Assembly: GCF_003336875.1 (NCBI RefSeq)
Contig: NZ_QGNJ01000001.1
Span: forward strand, 579,427 to 643,426
Origin: Oleisolibacter albus
GTDB taxonomy: Bacteria; Pseudomonadota; Alphaproteobacteria; Azospirillales; Azospirillaceae
Direction of reading: 5' to 3'
DNA: 64,000 nt
The notes beneath the pieces are model-generated. The model had not been told where the DNA came from. It saw only the letters and a program-made list of their open reading frames with translations, and ran no database searches. Shown here in pieces: positions 29,217-37,329 of the stretch. The position numbers and the translations under genes were made by a program. Within the stretch, counting starts at the first letter, position 1. Each line of letters starts with the position of its first letter.

Positions 29217-31649
29217 TCAGCCCTCCGGCCGTTCGGTGACAGCCCCGCTGGCCATGACTTCCTTCACCTTGCTGGCCAGTTGCTTCAGGCTGAAGGGCTT
29301 GGGCAGGAACTCCACCCGCATGCCGCCACCCACCTGGGAACGGAAGCGCTCCTCGGCATAGCCGGAAATGAAGATGACCTTGAGATCGGGGCGGAATTCC
29401 TGCACCTGCCGGATCATGGTCGGCCCGTCCATCTGCGGCATCACCACGTCGGTGATGACCAGATCCACCGTCGGCCCGCCCTCCTTGCGCAGGATCTCCA
29501 GGGCAACGTCGCCACTGTTGGCCTCCAGCACCTGATAGCCCTTGTTGCGCAGGGCACGGGCGCTGAACACGCGCACCGCATCCTCATCCTCCACCAGCAG
29601 GATGGTGCCGATGCCGGTGAGATCGGCCACCTTCTCCACCCGCTCGGCGGCGGCGGCCTCGGCGGCAGCCTCCTCCTGCAGGCGCGGCAGATAGATGGAG
29701 AACTTAGCGCCCTCCCCCGGCGCACTGTCGACGAAGACGAACCCGCCGGTCTGGCGCACGATGCCATAGACCGTCGACAGGCCGAGCCCGGTGCCGGACC
29801 CGACCTCCTTGGTGCTGAAGAACGGCTCGAAGATGCGCTGGAGGTTTTCCTTGGGAATACCGTGGCCGGTATCGATGACCTCGATCACCACATAGTCGCC
29901 GGCCGGCATCTCCTCGGTGTCACGCCGCACCGGCAGCGGCGTGGAGAAGTTCGAGGTCACCACCGTCAGCCGCCCGCCCCCCGTCATGGCATCGCGGGCA
30001 TTGACCACCAGATTGATGATGACCTGCTCCAGCTGGCCCTGGTCGCCCTTGACCAGCCCCAGATCGCGGCCATGCACCATGCGCAGCTCGATATTCTCGC
30101 CGATCAGCCGGCGCAGCAGGTTCGACAGCTCCGCCAGCACATCGGTCACGCTGAGCACCCGCGGCTGCAAGGTCTGCTGCCGCGAAAAGGCCAGCAGCTG
30201 CCGCACCAGATTAGCCGCCCGGTTGGCATTCTGCTTGATCTGCATGATGTCGGTGAAGCTGGCGTCCCCCGGCTTGTGCTTCAGCAGCAGCAGATCGCAA
30301 AAGCCGATCATGGCCGTCAGCAGATTGTTGAAATCGTGGGCGACGCCGCCGGCCAGCTGGCCGATGGCCTGCATCTTCTGCGACTGGACGAACTGCACCT
30401 CCAGGCTCTTCTGCGCCGTCATGTCCACCAGATGCAGGATGACGCCGCCCTGCCCGGCCGTATCCGCGGCGGCCAGCTTGCGGGCATAGACATGCACCAC
30501 CGGGGCATTGCCGCCGCGCAGGCGCACCTCCATCGGGGTGGCGCTGTCGGCCCCGTCCAGCACGGCCGACAGACGGGACACCAGCCCGGCCCGGTGGTCG
30601 CGCTGCACCAGCTGCCCGAAGGAGCGGCCCTGCACCTCGGCCAGAGGGGCGGCGGCCAGAGACAGCACCGTGGCGTTGCACTCCACCACCCGCAGGCCCG
30701 CATCCAGCAGCACGATGCCGATGGGGGCGAACTCGAAGAAACGCTGGAAGCGGCGTTCGGCCTGCTCCAGCGCCTCGCGCAGGGCCGCCTCCTGCCCGCC
30801 ATGGCGGCGGACCAGATGCAGGGTCCAGCGTCCGCCGGCATCGCTGGCCGCCGGCCGCGCCGTCACCGGCAGGGGATCGGCCCCGGCCCGCGCCAGCAGA
30901 TGGCCGGGACCGGTGGAGGGCTGTCCCGGCTGCAGCAGCTGGTCCAGCGATTGGCGCCCGTCCAGCAGTTCGGCCGGAGGCCGCCCCGCCCAGTGCGCCA
31001 ACGGGGCGTTGATCGCCACCACCCGGTCACTGCGGTCGACCAGCACCAACCCCTCGGGCAGGTCATCCTGCAGCACGATCCCGCGCCCGCCCCCGCCCAG
31101 CCCGGCGATGGCGGGGTCCAGCTGCCAGACCAGATGATCCGGCCAGCCGGCCAGCAGCGCCACGCGCAGGGTCCAGGTCGCCGTGCCGACCACCAGTTCG
31201 GCCGACGCCTCCTCGCCGTCGCGGGCCAGACGGTCGAGCCGCCGCAGCTGCTTCAGCGTGTCCCGTCCACGGCTGACGGCGGCCAGCGCCTCCAGCGGAT
31301 TGCCGGTGCCGTACTGCGCCAGCGTGCGGAAGGCCGGATTGGCCTGGACCAGGGCGCCATCCGCTCCGGTGACCAGCAGCGGCGTCGACAGCCCGTCGAG
31401 AACCAGAGCCAGGTGCCGGCGACCATTCTCGACCTGCCGCACGGTCCGGCGGATCAGGCGCACCAGCATCACCGCCCCCAGGATGATGCCGCAGGCCATC
31501 AGTCCGAGCATCGGGCCGAAATCGACCCATTCCAGCCGGTCCAGGGCGAAAAGACCGGCCAGCGCCAGCAGCGTCAGCACAGTCACGCCGACACTGGCCA
31601 GCCGGACGGGCCCGGACAACGGATCTGGTCGGAAGGAAACGAACGGCAC
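29217..31649 (-). CDS. cckA: Hybrid histidine kinase CckA
   Basis: 810 residues from a GTG start. Two membrane segments (~17-35 and ~45-62) are followed by two or three PAS-like regions. Then come the HisKA domain with phospho-acceptor His in GQLAGGVAHDFNNLL, the ATPase core (NLVVNARDAM, IEVIDTGHGIP, GTGLGLSTVYGIV) and a C-terminal receiver with phospho-acceptor Asp in VDLVITDVVMPQMDG. This architecture and the sequence around the His box match CckA, the kinase/phosphatase that feeds CtrA through ChpT and so controls the cell cycle and flagellar genes. It lies 69 bases downstream of flhB on the same strand, placing the kinase beside the flagellar export operon its pathway commonly regulates. 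Confidence 0.93.
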   Translation of the reverse strand: MPFVSFRPDPLSGPVRLASVGVTVLTLLALAGLFALDRLEWVDFGPMLGLMACGIILGAVMLVRLIRRTVRQVENGRRHLALVLDGLSTPLLVTGADGALVQANPAFRTLAQYGTGNPLEALAAVSRGRDTLKQLRRLDRLARDGEEASAELVVGTATWTLRVALLAGWPDHLVWQLDPAIAGLGGGGRGIVLQDDLPEGLVLVDRSDRVVAINAPLAHWAGRPPAELLDGRQSLDQLLQPGQPSTGPGHLLARAGADPLPVTARPAASDAGGRWTLHLVRRHGGQEAALREALEQAERRFQRFFEFAPIGIVLLDAGLRVVECNATVLSLAAAPLAEVQGRSFGQLVQRDHRAGLVSRLSAVLDGADSATPMEVRLRGGNAPVVHVYARKLAAADTAGQGGVILHLVDMTAQKSLEVQFVQSQKMQAIGQLAGGVAHDFNNLLTAMIGFCDLLLLKHKPGDASFTDIMQIKQNANRAANLVRQLLAFSRQQTLQPRVLSVTDVLAELSNLLRRLIGENIELRMVHGRDLGLVKGDQGQLEQVIINLVVNARDAMTGGGRLTVVTSNFSTPLPVRRDTEEMPAGDYVVIEVIDTGHGIPKENLQRIFEPFFSTKEVGSGTGLGLSTVYGIVRQTGGFVFVDSAPGEGAKFSIYLPRLQEEAAAEAAAAERVEKVADLTGIGTILLVEDEDAVRVFSARALRNKGYQVLEANSGDVALEILRKEGGPTVDLVITDVVMPQMDGPTMIRQVQEFRPDLKVIFISGYAEERFRSQVGGGMRVEFLPKPFSLKQLASKVKEVMASGAVTERPEG

Positions 31650-31718
31650 AGTCCTCTTTCCCCTGGGAACGGCGGAGGGGGCGACTGTAGCAGCCCAGCC
31701 CCGGCCGCGGACAGGACA

Positions 31719-32798
31719 TCAGGAGGAGAAGGGCTTCCGCTTCAGCTTGAACACATAGGAAATCACCTGCGCCACCGCCTTGTACTGGTCGGCGGGGATT
31801 TCCTCGTTGATCTCGGCCGTGGCGTACAGGGCGCGGGCCAGCGGCGGGTTCTCGACGATGGGCACATCGTTCTCCTCCGCGATCTCGCGGATGCGGAAGG
31901 CCACATTGTCCACGCCCATGGCGACCACGACCGGGGCCGACATGGCCGAGCCGTCATATTTCAGCGCCACGGCATAGTGGGTCGGGTTGGTGACCACCAC
32001 ATCCGCCGTGGGCACGGCCTGCATCATGCGGTTCTTGGCCCGCTCCATGCGCAATTGCCGGATCTTGCCCTTGATCAGCGGGTCGCCTTCCTGCTGCTTG
32101 AACTCGTCCTTCACCTCCTGCTTGGTCATGCGCATCTGCTTCAGGAAGGCGAAGCGCTGGTAGAGATAATCGCCCCCGGCCAGCAGCAGCAGCACCACGA
32201 CCACGCCGAACAGCAGGCGCGCCGCCAGCGCCTTGGTTTCCAGCACCACATCGACCAGCGGCATGGCGATGAAATGGTCCACCGATCCCCAGAGCGGGCG
32301 CAGCAGCCAGGCCACCACCACGCTGACCACGGTCAGCTTGGCCAGCGCCTTCAGGAACTCCACGAGGTTCTTCATGGAGAATTTGTGCTGTAGCGCCGAC
32401 AGGGGGTTCAGCCGCTCGAAGCTGAACTTGAAGGCATTCTCCGGCGTCCACATCCAGCCGACCTGCACATAGGAGGCGGCGAACACGGCCACCACCAGGA
32501 TGGCGAAGGGCACGCTGAGCGCCAGCCCCACAGCGGCCAGCAGGTCCAGCAGCAGCCGGCCCAGGCCGCTGCCCTCCACGTCCATGGCGTGGGCCTGCTC
32601 GATGAAGGGCCGCAGCGACCGGCTGATGATGGCGAAGGACCAGGGCAGCACCGCCGTGACCAGGATCAGGCCGGCGGCCAGGATGAACAGGTGGTTCAGC
32701 TCCTGGGTCTTGGGCACCTGGCCCTTGCCGCGGGCATCCTCCAGCCGTTTTCCGGTCGGGTCTTCGGTTTTGCTGTCCGGATCCTGGTCCTCGGCCAC
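31719..32798 (-). CDS. flhB: Flagellar export apparatus protein FlhB
   Basis: 359 residues. It opens with DQDPDSKTEDPTGKRLEDAR (the TE..T.KR.E.AR signature), has four membrane segments, and a cytoplasmic domain with the autocleavage motif NPTH (VVVTNPTHYAVAL). Cleavage switches the exporter from rod/hook to filament substrates. It is the last structural gene of flgB-flgC-fliE-fliQ-fliR-flhB, 13 bases after fliR. Confidence 0.97.
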   Translation of the reverse strand: MAEDQDPDSKTEDPTGKRLEDARGKGQVPKTQELNHLFILAAGLILVTAVLPWSFAIISRSLRPFIEQAHAMDVEGSGLGRLLLDLLAAVGLALSVPFAILVVAVFAASYVQVGWMWTPENAFKFSFERLNPLSALQHKFSMKNLVEFLKALAKLTVVSVVVAWLLRPLWGSVDHFIAMPLVDVVLETKALAARLLFGVVVVLLLLAGGDYLYQRFAFLKQMRMTKQEVKDEFKQQEGDPLIKGKIRQLRMERAKNRMMQAVPTADVVVTNPTHYAVALKYDGSAMSAPVVVAMGVDNVAFRIREIAEENDVPIVENPPLARALYATAEINEEIPADQYKAVAQVISYVFKLKRKPFSS

Positions 32799-32811
32799 GG
32801 GCGTCTCCGGC

Positions 32812-33579
32812 TCAGGGTTGCAGGATGCCGATCAGCTGTGCTTCGAAGGCACCGAGCCAGTACAGCATGAGCGCCGACAGGCTGAGGCCGAGCAGAAGCA
32901 CACCGAACAGGATCTGGATGGGCATGCTGACAAAGAACACCTGGATCTGCGGCACCAGCCGCGACACCAGCCCCATGCCCAGGAAGAACAGCAGGCCGAT
33001 GACGACGAAGGGCGCCGCCATCTGCATGCCGATGAGGAAACTCTGCGCCACCGTGCGGGCCATGTGATCGGCGGCGTCGCTGACCGGCAGCCACTGGCCC
33101 GGCGCGAACAGGGTGTAGCTGTCCACCACGGCCAGGATCAGCATGTGGTGCAGATCGGTCGCAAAGATCAGCACCAGGGCCAGCAGGCCCAGCAGGCTGC
33201 TGATGGAGTTGCTGGGGCTGGCCAGGGCGGGATTGAAGGTCTGGGCCGCCGACAGGCCGAGCTGGTGGGCGATCAGCATGCCCGCCACCTCCAGCGCCGA
33301 CACCAGCACCCGCGCCAGCGTGCCGAGGAACAGGCCCACCAGCGCCTCGGCCACGACCAGGGCGGCCAGATCGGCCGGCACCGCCGGCCGCAGCGGCAGC
33401 ATGGGCCGCAGCACCGGCATCAGCACGAAGGCCGTGGCCAGCGCGAACAGCAGGCGGATGCGGGCGGAGACGAACTGCTCCCCGAACACCGGCATGATCA
33501 GGAAGGCGCTGCCCAGCCGCACGAACACCAGCAGGAACGCGAAGATCGAGCCGCCGACCAGCGCGTCCAGCGCGATCAT
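32812..33579 (-). CDS. fliR: Flagellar export apparatus protein FliR
   Basis: 255 residues and six predicted membrane segments. It begins DALVGGSIFAFLLVFVRLGSA and carries the FliR phrases GEQFVSARIRLLFALA and IAHQLGLSAAQTFNP. It forms the export gate with FliP, FliQ and FlhB. The start at 33579 overlaps the fliQ stop by 4 bases. Confidence 0.96.
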   Translation of the reverse strand: MIALDALVGGSIFAFLLVFVRLGSAFLIMPVFGEQFVSARIRLLFALATAFVLMPVLRPMLPLRPAVPADLAALVVAEALVGLFLGTLARVLVSALEVAGMLIAHQLGLSAAQTFNPALASPSNSISSLLGLLALVLIFATDLHHMLILAVVDSYTLFAPGQWLPVSDAADHMARTVAQSFLIGMQMAAPFVVIGLLFFLGMGLVSRLVPQIQVFFVSMPIQILFGVLLLGLSLSALMLYWLGAFEAQLIGILQP

Positions 33580-33854
33580 GGGTCGCCCGTCCCGACGGCG
33601 ACGATGCGGTCCATCAGGGTTTCCGTGAAGGTCTTCATATGCCCCAGCATGAAGGGCAGCAGGAAGATCAGGGCCGCGAACATGGCCACGATCTTCGGCA
33701 CGAAGGTCAGCGTCTGTTCCTGCAACTGCGTCAGCGCCTGGAACAGCGAGATCACCACGCCGACCACCATGCCGATCAGCAGCAATGGCCCGCTGACCAC
33801 CAGCGTGATCATCAGCGCCTCGCGCGCCACATCGATGGCGTCGGCTTCGGTCAT
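33576..33854 (-). CDS. fliQ: Flagellar export apparatus protein FliQ
   Basis: 92 residues, two membrane segments. The sequence AREALMITLVVSGPLLLIGM followed by VVGVVISLFQALTQLQEQTL is the standard FliQ signature; FVPKIVAMFAAL follows. It is part of the export gate and overlaps fliR by 4 bases. Confidence 0.97.
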   Translation of the reverse strand: MTEADAIDVAREALMITLVVSGPLLLIGMVVGVVISLFQALTQLQEQTLTFVPKIVAMFAALIFLLPFMLGHMKTFTETLMDRIVAVGTGDP

Positions 33855-33878
33855 GGCTTGCGCTCCCCCGGCATGGCC

Positions 33879-34184
33879 TCACATCGGCATGCGCAGGATT
33901 TCCTGATAGGCGCTGATGACGCGGTCGCGCACATTGACCACGGCCTGCAAGGTCACCTCGGCATTGGTGACGGCATTGACCACATCGGCCAGATCGGCCT
34001 TGCCGACCACACCCTTGGCCGTCATCTGCTCGCCCTGGTGCAGGGTGCCGATGGCGCCCTCCGCCGCGTCCTTCAGCATGTCGCCGAAGGACGGCCCCTC
34101 GGTCTCGGCGGATTTGCCCGCCTTCAGCCCCTGGGTGGCGGTGTTGGCATAGGCGGCGGCGGCGTTGGCGAAGGGGATGCTCAT
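33879..34184 (-). CDS. fliE: Flagellar hook-basal body protein FliE
   Basis: 101 residues. The C-terminal half, DLADVVNAVTNAEVTLQAVV then NVRDRVISAYQEILRMPM, is the FliE family signature. It joins the MS ring/export gate to the rod and is the first substrate exported. It lies 24 bases upstream of fliQ and 27 bases after flgC. Confidence 0.96.
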   Translation of the reverse strand: MSIPFANAAAAYANTATQGLKAGKSAETEGPSFGDMLKDAAEGAIGTLHQGEQMTAKGVVGKADLADVVNAVTNAEVTLQAVVNVRDRVISAYQEILRMPM

Positions 34185-34211
34185 GATGGCTTACTCGCTG
34201 GATCGGGCCGG

Positions 34212-34622
34212 TCAGCTGCGCAGCAGGTCGACGGTGCGCAGGATCATCTGGCGCGTGGCGTCGATGGCATTGAGATTGGCCTCGTAGGAGCGCTGGGCCT
34301 CGCGCATGTCCATGGTCTCGACCAGGGTGTTGACATTGGGCAGCAGCACATAGCCCTCGGCGTCGGCGCTGGGATGGCCGGGATCGTAGCGGCGCTGGAA
34401 GTCGCCGCGGTCCACGTCGATCTTCTTCACCTTGACGTTGGCGACGCCCATCTCCCGGTTCAGCTCGTTGGCGAACAGCACGACCTTGCGCCGATAGGGC
34501 AGGTCGCCGGGGCTGGCGGCGGTGGAATTGGCATTGGCCAGATTCTCGGCGATGACGCGCAGGCGGGTGCCCTGCACCTTCATGCCGGCGGCCGAGACGG
34601 CCAGGGAATTCATCAGATCCAT
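34212..34622 (-). CDS. flgC: Flagellar proximal rod protein FlgC
   Basis: 136 residues. The N-terminal MNSLAVSAAGMKVQGTRLRV / IAENLANANSTA motif and C-terminal NVNTLVETMDMREAQRSYEA / NLNAIDATRQMI are characteristic of FlgC. It is a periplasmic rod component following flgB by 27 bases. Confidence 0.97.
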   Translation of the reverse strand: MDLMNSLAVSAAGMKVQGTRLRVIAENLANANSTAASPGDLPYRRKVVLFANELNREMGVANVKVKKIDVDRGDFQRRYDPGHPSADAEGYVLLPNVNTLVETMDMREAQRSYEANLNAIDATRQMILRTVDLLRS

Positions 34623-34649
34623 GGGTCGGGTCCTCCTGCCTGCCGTGTC

Positions 34650-35057
34650 TTACTGGCGGCCGCTGCCGAGCGCGGTCTTCAGCAGGCCCACCTGCTTGCG
34701 GTACAGGTTGGTGACGGTCTGGTACTCCATGCTGTTCTGGCCGACCTTCATCATCTGCTCCTCCAGCACCACATCGTTGCCGTCGGGCGCGGTCTCATAG
34801 GGCTGGCGCTCGCGCTGCTCCTGGAAGGTACCGCCCTTGGACAGGGTGCCGGACAGGTGGCCGGACCGGTCGGCCACCGGCATCAGCTGCGAGCTGGCGC
34901 GCAGTTGCTTCTTGAAGTCGAAGGCGGCGATCTCACGGGCGGCATAGCCGGGCGTATCGGCATTGGCCACGTTCTGCGACAGCACTTCCTGCCGCTGGTT
35001 GTGCCAGGCCATCTTGTCCGACATCAGCCGGAACAGGCCGATCTTGTTGAGATCCAT
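34650..35057 (-). CDS. flgB: Flagellar proximal rod protein FlgB
   Basis: 135 residues; MAWHNQRQEVLSQNVANADT / PGYAAREI is the FlgB rod signature. The C-terminus, QMMKVGQNSMEYQTVTNLYR, also fits. It is the first gene of the minus-strand flagellar operon. The 316-base gap upstream, shared with a divergent operon, should hold its promoter. Confidence 0.97.
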   Translation of the reverse strand: MDLNKIGLFRLMSDKMAWHNQRQEVLSQNVANADTPGYAAREIAAFDFKKQLRASSQLMPVADRSGHLSGTLSKGGTFQEQRERQPYETAPDGNDVVLEEQMMKVGQNSMEYQTVTNLYRKQVGLLKTALGSGRQ

Positions 35058-35373
35058 GGCTCCCGCCTTTCCTTACCACCAGCCTGCCGCACAAACCTTA
35101 ACCAAATCCCACCGGCAGCCCTCAAAAACCCAAGCAAGAACCGCGCCAGAACGGCGCATACAGGGTAGCTCCACCGGACGGGCATCCGGCCCGACCGAAC
35201 TCCCGGCAACCCTACGGCAACCGAAAACATGGTTGACCCTACCGCAAAACCGGTTGCTCCCGCAGAAAAATCGTACCCCGTCCGGGGTGCGCCGGCGGGA
35301 GGGATTTGTTAATCTGCACCGGCGTAGAACCGGCGGGTCGCCGGTACGAACCAGGAACCCAGGATCTTCGCGC
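35058..35373. promoter_or_regulatory. Divergent promoter region between flgB and the fliOP operon
   Basis: 316 bases without a gene of their own, separating two divergent flagellar operons. A perfect 7-bp hairpin, ACCGGCG-GGT-CGCCGGT (35329-35345), lies 29 bases before the plus-strand GTG start. TTAA half-sites of the CtrA type occur (CCTTAACC at ~35096, GTTAATC at ~35308), but no full TTAA-N7-TTAA site was found, nor a convincing sigma-54 -24/-12 element. Confidence 0.45.
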
Positions 35374-35694
35374 GTGACCGAGCCAGAGACTGCCGCCCTC
35401 GGGGAACAATCCCCAGCAACCAGGAAATCGGTTGCCGTGGCCATCAGCCACCAGTCCGGGGCGCTGCCGCGCATCGTCGCCAGCGGGCGCGGCGCCGTGG
35501 CCGACCAGATCCTGGAACTGGCCTTCGCCAATGGCGTGAAGGTCCGCGAGGATGCCGATCTGGCGGAAATTCTTGCCGCCATCGAGATCGACAGCGAGAT
35601 CCCGGTGGAAGCCATCGCCGCCGTGGCGGAAATTCTTGCCTATGTCTACCGGGCCAATGGCCGGCTGCGCGCCGCCACGGAGGCGGGACAATGA
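35374..35694 (+). CDS. Orphan FlhB C-terminal-domain protein (FhlB-like)
   Basis: 106 residues from a GTG at 35374 (AGGA 9-10 bases upstream). After a polar leader, residues ~20-100 match the cytoplasmic FlhB/EscU domain: VAVAISHQSGALPRIVASGR, GAVADQILELAFANGVKV, DLAEILAAIEIDSEIPVEAI, AAVAEILAYVYRANGR. There are no membrane segments and the NPTH cleavage motif is absent (the matching place reads ISHQSG). Such stand-alone domains occur in alphaproteobacterial and firmicute flagellar operons and may substitute for, or modulate, the cleaved FlhB C-domain in substrate switching. The gene overlaps the next by 4 bases. Confidence 0.85.
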   Translation: MTEPETAALGEQSPATRKSVAVAISHQSGALPRIVASGRGAVADQILELAFANGVKVREDADLAEILAAIEIDSEIPVEAIAAVAEILAYVYRANGRLRAATEAGQ

Positions 35695-36068
35695 CGCGCC
35701 CTGGACGTCCTGCCGCCAGCGGCCCGGACAGCCCCGCTACGGATGCCCCCGGCCCCGACGCCGGGACCGTCGCCGCCACCCTGGACAGCCTGCATCAGGT
35801 GCTGGCCGGCAGCACGGCCCTGGTCGCCAAGGGGGAGATGGTCGATCTCGCCGGGCTGGAGCAGGAAGCGCGGGAGGTGCTGGACAGTCTGCTGGCCCTG
35901 CCCGGTTCCCAGGCGCGGGGGCTGCTGCCGGCGCTGGACTCCATGCTGACCGCCCTGGATGCCCTGGCCGCCGCCCTGAGCGCGGCCCAGGCCGTCCGCG
36001 ACGGGGCCGCCGCGCAGACGGCCCGCCTGCGCGCCGCTGCCGCCTACCGCCCCCGGGAGGAACCATGA
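35691..36068 (+). CDS. Small helical protein of the flagellar operon, unknown
   Basis: 125 residues. A Pro/Ala/Gly-rich leader of ~25 residues is followed by a helical, Leu/Ala-rich body (AATLDSLHQVLAGSTALVAK, ... LDSMLTALDALAAALSAAQA). No family is recognised. Size, helicity and position between an FlhB-domain protein and fliO would suit a FlgN/FliT-like export chaperone, but no motif proves this. Its ATG overlaps the upstream stop (ATGA, 35691-35694), which supports it as a real, co-translated gene. Confidence 0.65.
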   Translation: MTRPGRPAASGPDSPATDAPGPDAGTVAATLDSLHQVLAGSTALVAKGEMVDLAGLEQEAREVLDSLLALPGSQARGLLPALDSMLTALDALAAALSAAQAVRDGAAAQTARLRAAAAYRPREEP

Positions 36069-36117
36069 CCGCCGCGTCCGCCCCGTCCCCTCTCCTCTCC
36101 CGTTGCTGCGGCCCGCG

Positions 36118-36441
36118 ATGACCACACCCGATTATCTCCGCTTCGTCCTGGCCCTGGCCTTCGTGCTGGGGCTGATCGGCATCTTCGGCCTGCTGCTGCG
36201 CCGCTTCGGCCCCGGCGCCGGGCTGGCCCTGCGCCGCCCCGGCCAGCAGCGGCGCCTCGGCGTGGTCGAGGTGCTGTCCCTGGATGCCCGCCGCCGGCTG
36301 GTGCTGGTGCGCCGCGACGGGGTGGAGCATCTGCTGCTGCTGGGGCAGACCGGCGATCAGGTGGTGGAAAGCCGCATCATCGCCGATACGAGCCCCGGTT
36401 TCGATCAGGCCATGGCCGAGGCCCGGCAGGAGCAGCCATGA
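36118..36441 (+). CDS. fliO: Flagellar biosynthesis protein FliO
   Basis: 107 residues: one membrane segment near the N-terminus (FVLALAFVLGLIGIFGLLLRR), then the FliO cytoplasmic domain (RRLGVVEVLSLDARRRLVLV, RRDGVEHLLLLG). FliO helps assemble the FliP ring. The start is the ATG at 36118, 49 bases after the upstream gene; it overlaps fliP by 4 bases. Confidence 0.88.
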   Translation: MTTPDYLRFVLALAFVLGLIGIFGLLLRRFGPGAGLALRRPGQQRRLGVVEVLSLDARRRLVLVRRDGVEHLLLLGQTGDQVVESRIIADTSPGFDQAMAEARQEQP

Positions 36442-37250
36442 CCACCGCCCCCCCCCTCCCCGCCGCCCCTCCCCCCGCCCTCTCCCTCCCGCGGGCGCCC
36501 CGCCGCCGGCTGCCGGCCGCCTCGCTGGCCGTGCTGGCACTGCTGGCCCTGACCCTGCTGGGCTGGGCCGGACCCGCGGCGGCCCAGAGCCTGTCGCTGG
36601 ACCTGGGCGACCAGGGCGGCACCAACACCGGCCGCATCATCCAGCTGGTGGCGCTGCTGACGGTGCTGTCGCTGGCGCCCAGCATCCTGATCATGACAAC
36701 CTGCTTCGTGCGCATCACCATCGTGCTGAGCTTCCTGCGCAGCGCCATCGGCACCGGCCAGGTGCCGCCGAACCAGGTGCTGGTCAGCTTGGCCCTGTTC
36801 CTGACCCTGTTCATCATGGCCCCCACCTTCCAGGCCGCCTATGAGCAGGGCATCCGCCCGCTGGTGAACGAGGACATCGACGAGATGGCGGCGTTCCAGC
36901 GCACTGCGGCGCCGTTCCACAGCTTCATGTCGGCCCATGTGCGCGAGCGCGACCTGCAGCTGTTCATGGACATCAGCAAGACCCCGCCGGTGGCCGAGGC
37001 CAAGGACGTGCCCCTTCAGGTGCTGATCCCGGCCTTCATGCTGTCGGAGCTGAAGCGCTCGTTCGAGATCGGCTTCCTGATCTTCATTCCCTTCCTCGTC
37101 ATCGACATGGTGGTGTCGAGCGTGCTGATGGCCATGGGCATGATGATGCTGCCCCCGGCCATGGTGTCGCTGCCGTTCAAGCTGATCTTCTTCGTGCTGA
37201 TCGACGGCTGGTATCTGGTGGTCGGCAGTCTGGTGCAGAGCTTCGGCTAG
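36438..37250 (+). CDS. fliP: Flagellar export apparatus protein FliP
   Basis: 270 residues. A cleavable signal sequence (ending ~GPAAAQS) precedes the FliP core: SLAPSILIMTTCFVRITIVL, GTGQVPPNQVLVSLALFLT, IPAFMLSELKRSFEIGFLIF and VIDMVVSSVLMAMGMMMLPP. It forms the export channel with FliQ and FliR, which are encoded on the opposite strand 3 kb away, so the gate genes are split between two divergent operons. The N-terminus is unusually proline- and alanine-rich. Confidence 0.97.
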   Translation: MTTAPPLPAAPPPALSLPRAPRRRLPAASLAVLALLALTLLGWAGPAAAQSLSLDLGDQGGTNTGRIIQLVALLTVLSLAPSILIMTTCFVRITIVLSFLRSAIGTGQVPPNQVLVSLALFLTLFIMAPTFQAAYEQGIRPLVNEDIDEMAAFQRTAAPFHSFMSAHVRERDLQLFMDISKTPPVAEAKDVPLQVLIPAFMLSELKRSFEIGFLIFIPFLVIDMVVSSVLMAMGMMMLPPAMVSLPFKLIFFVLIDGWYLVVGSLVQSFG

Positions 37251-37329
37251 ACTGTCCCTGTATCGGATCCTGTATCGGGGTGAGCGCCAGCAGGCCCCGA
37301 CACCCGTTGCAGACAGCCACCGCCCCCGC

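Noticed and set aside
29280..32393. A 1037-codon open frame antisense to cckA and flhB
   Set aside because: The translation is His/Gln/Leu-rich without domains, has no ribosome site and covers two clear genes on the other strand. Long antisense frames are expected at this GC content.
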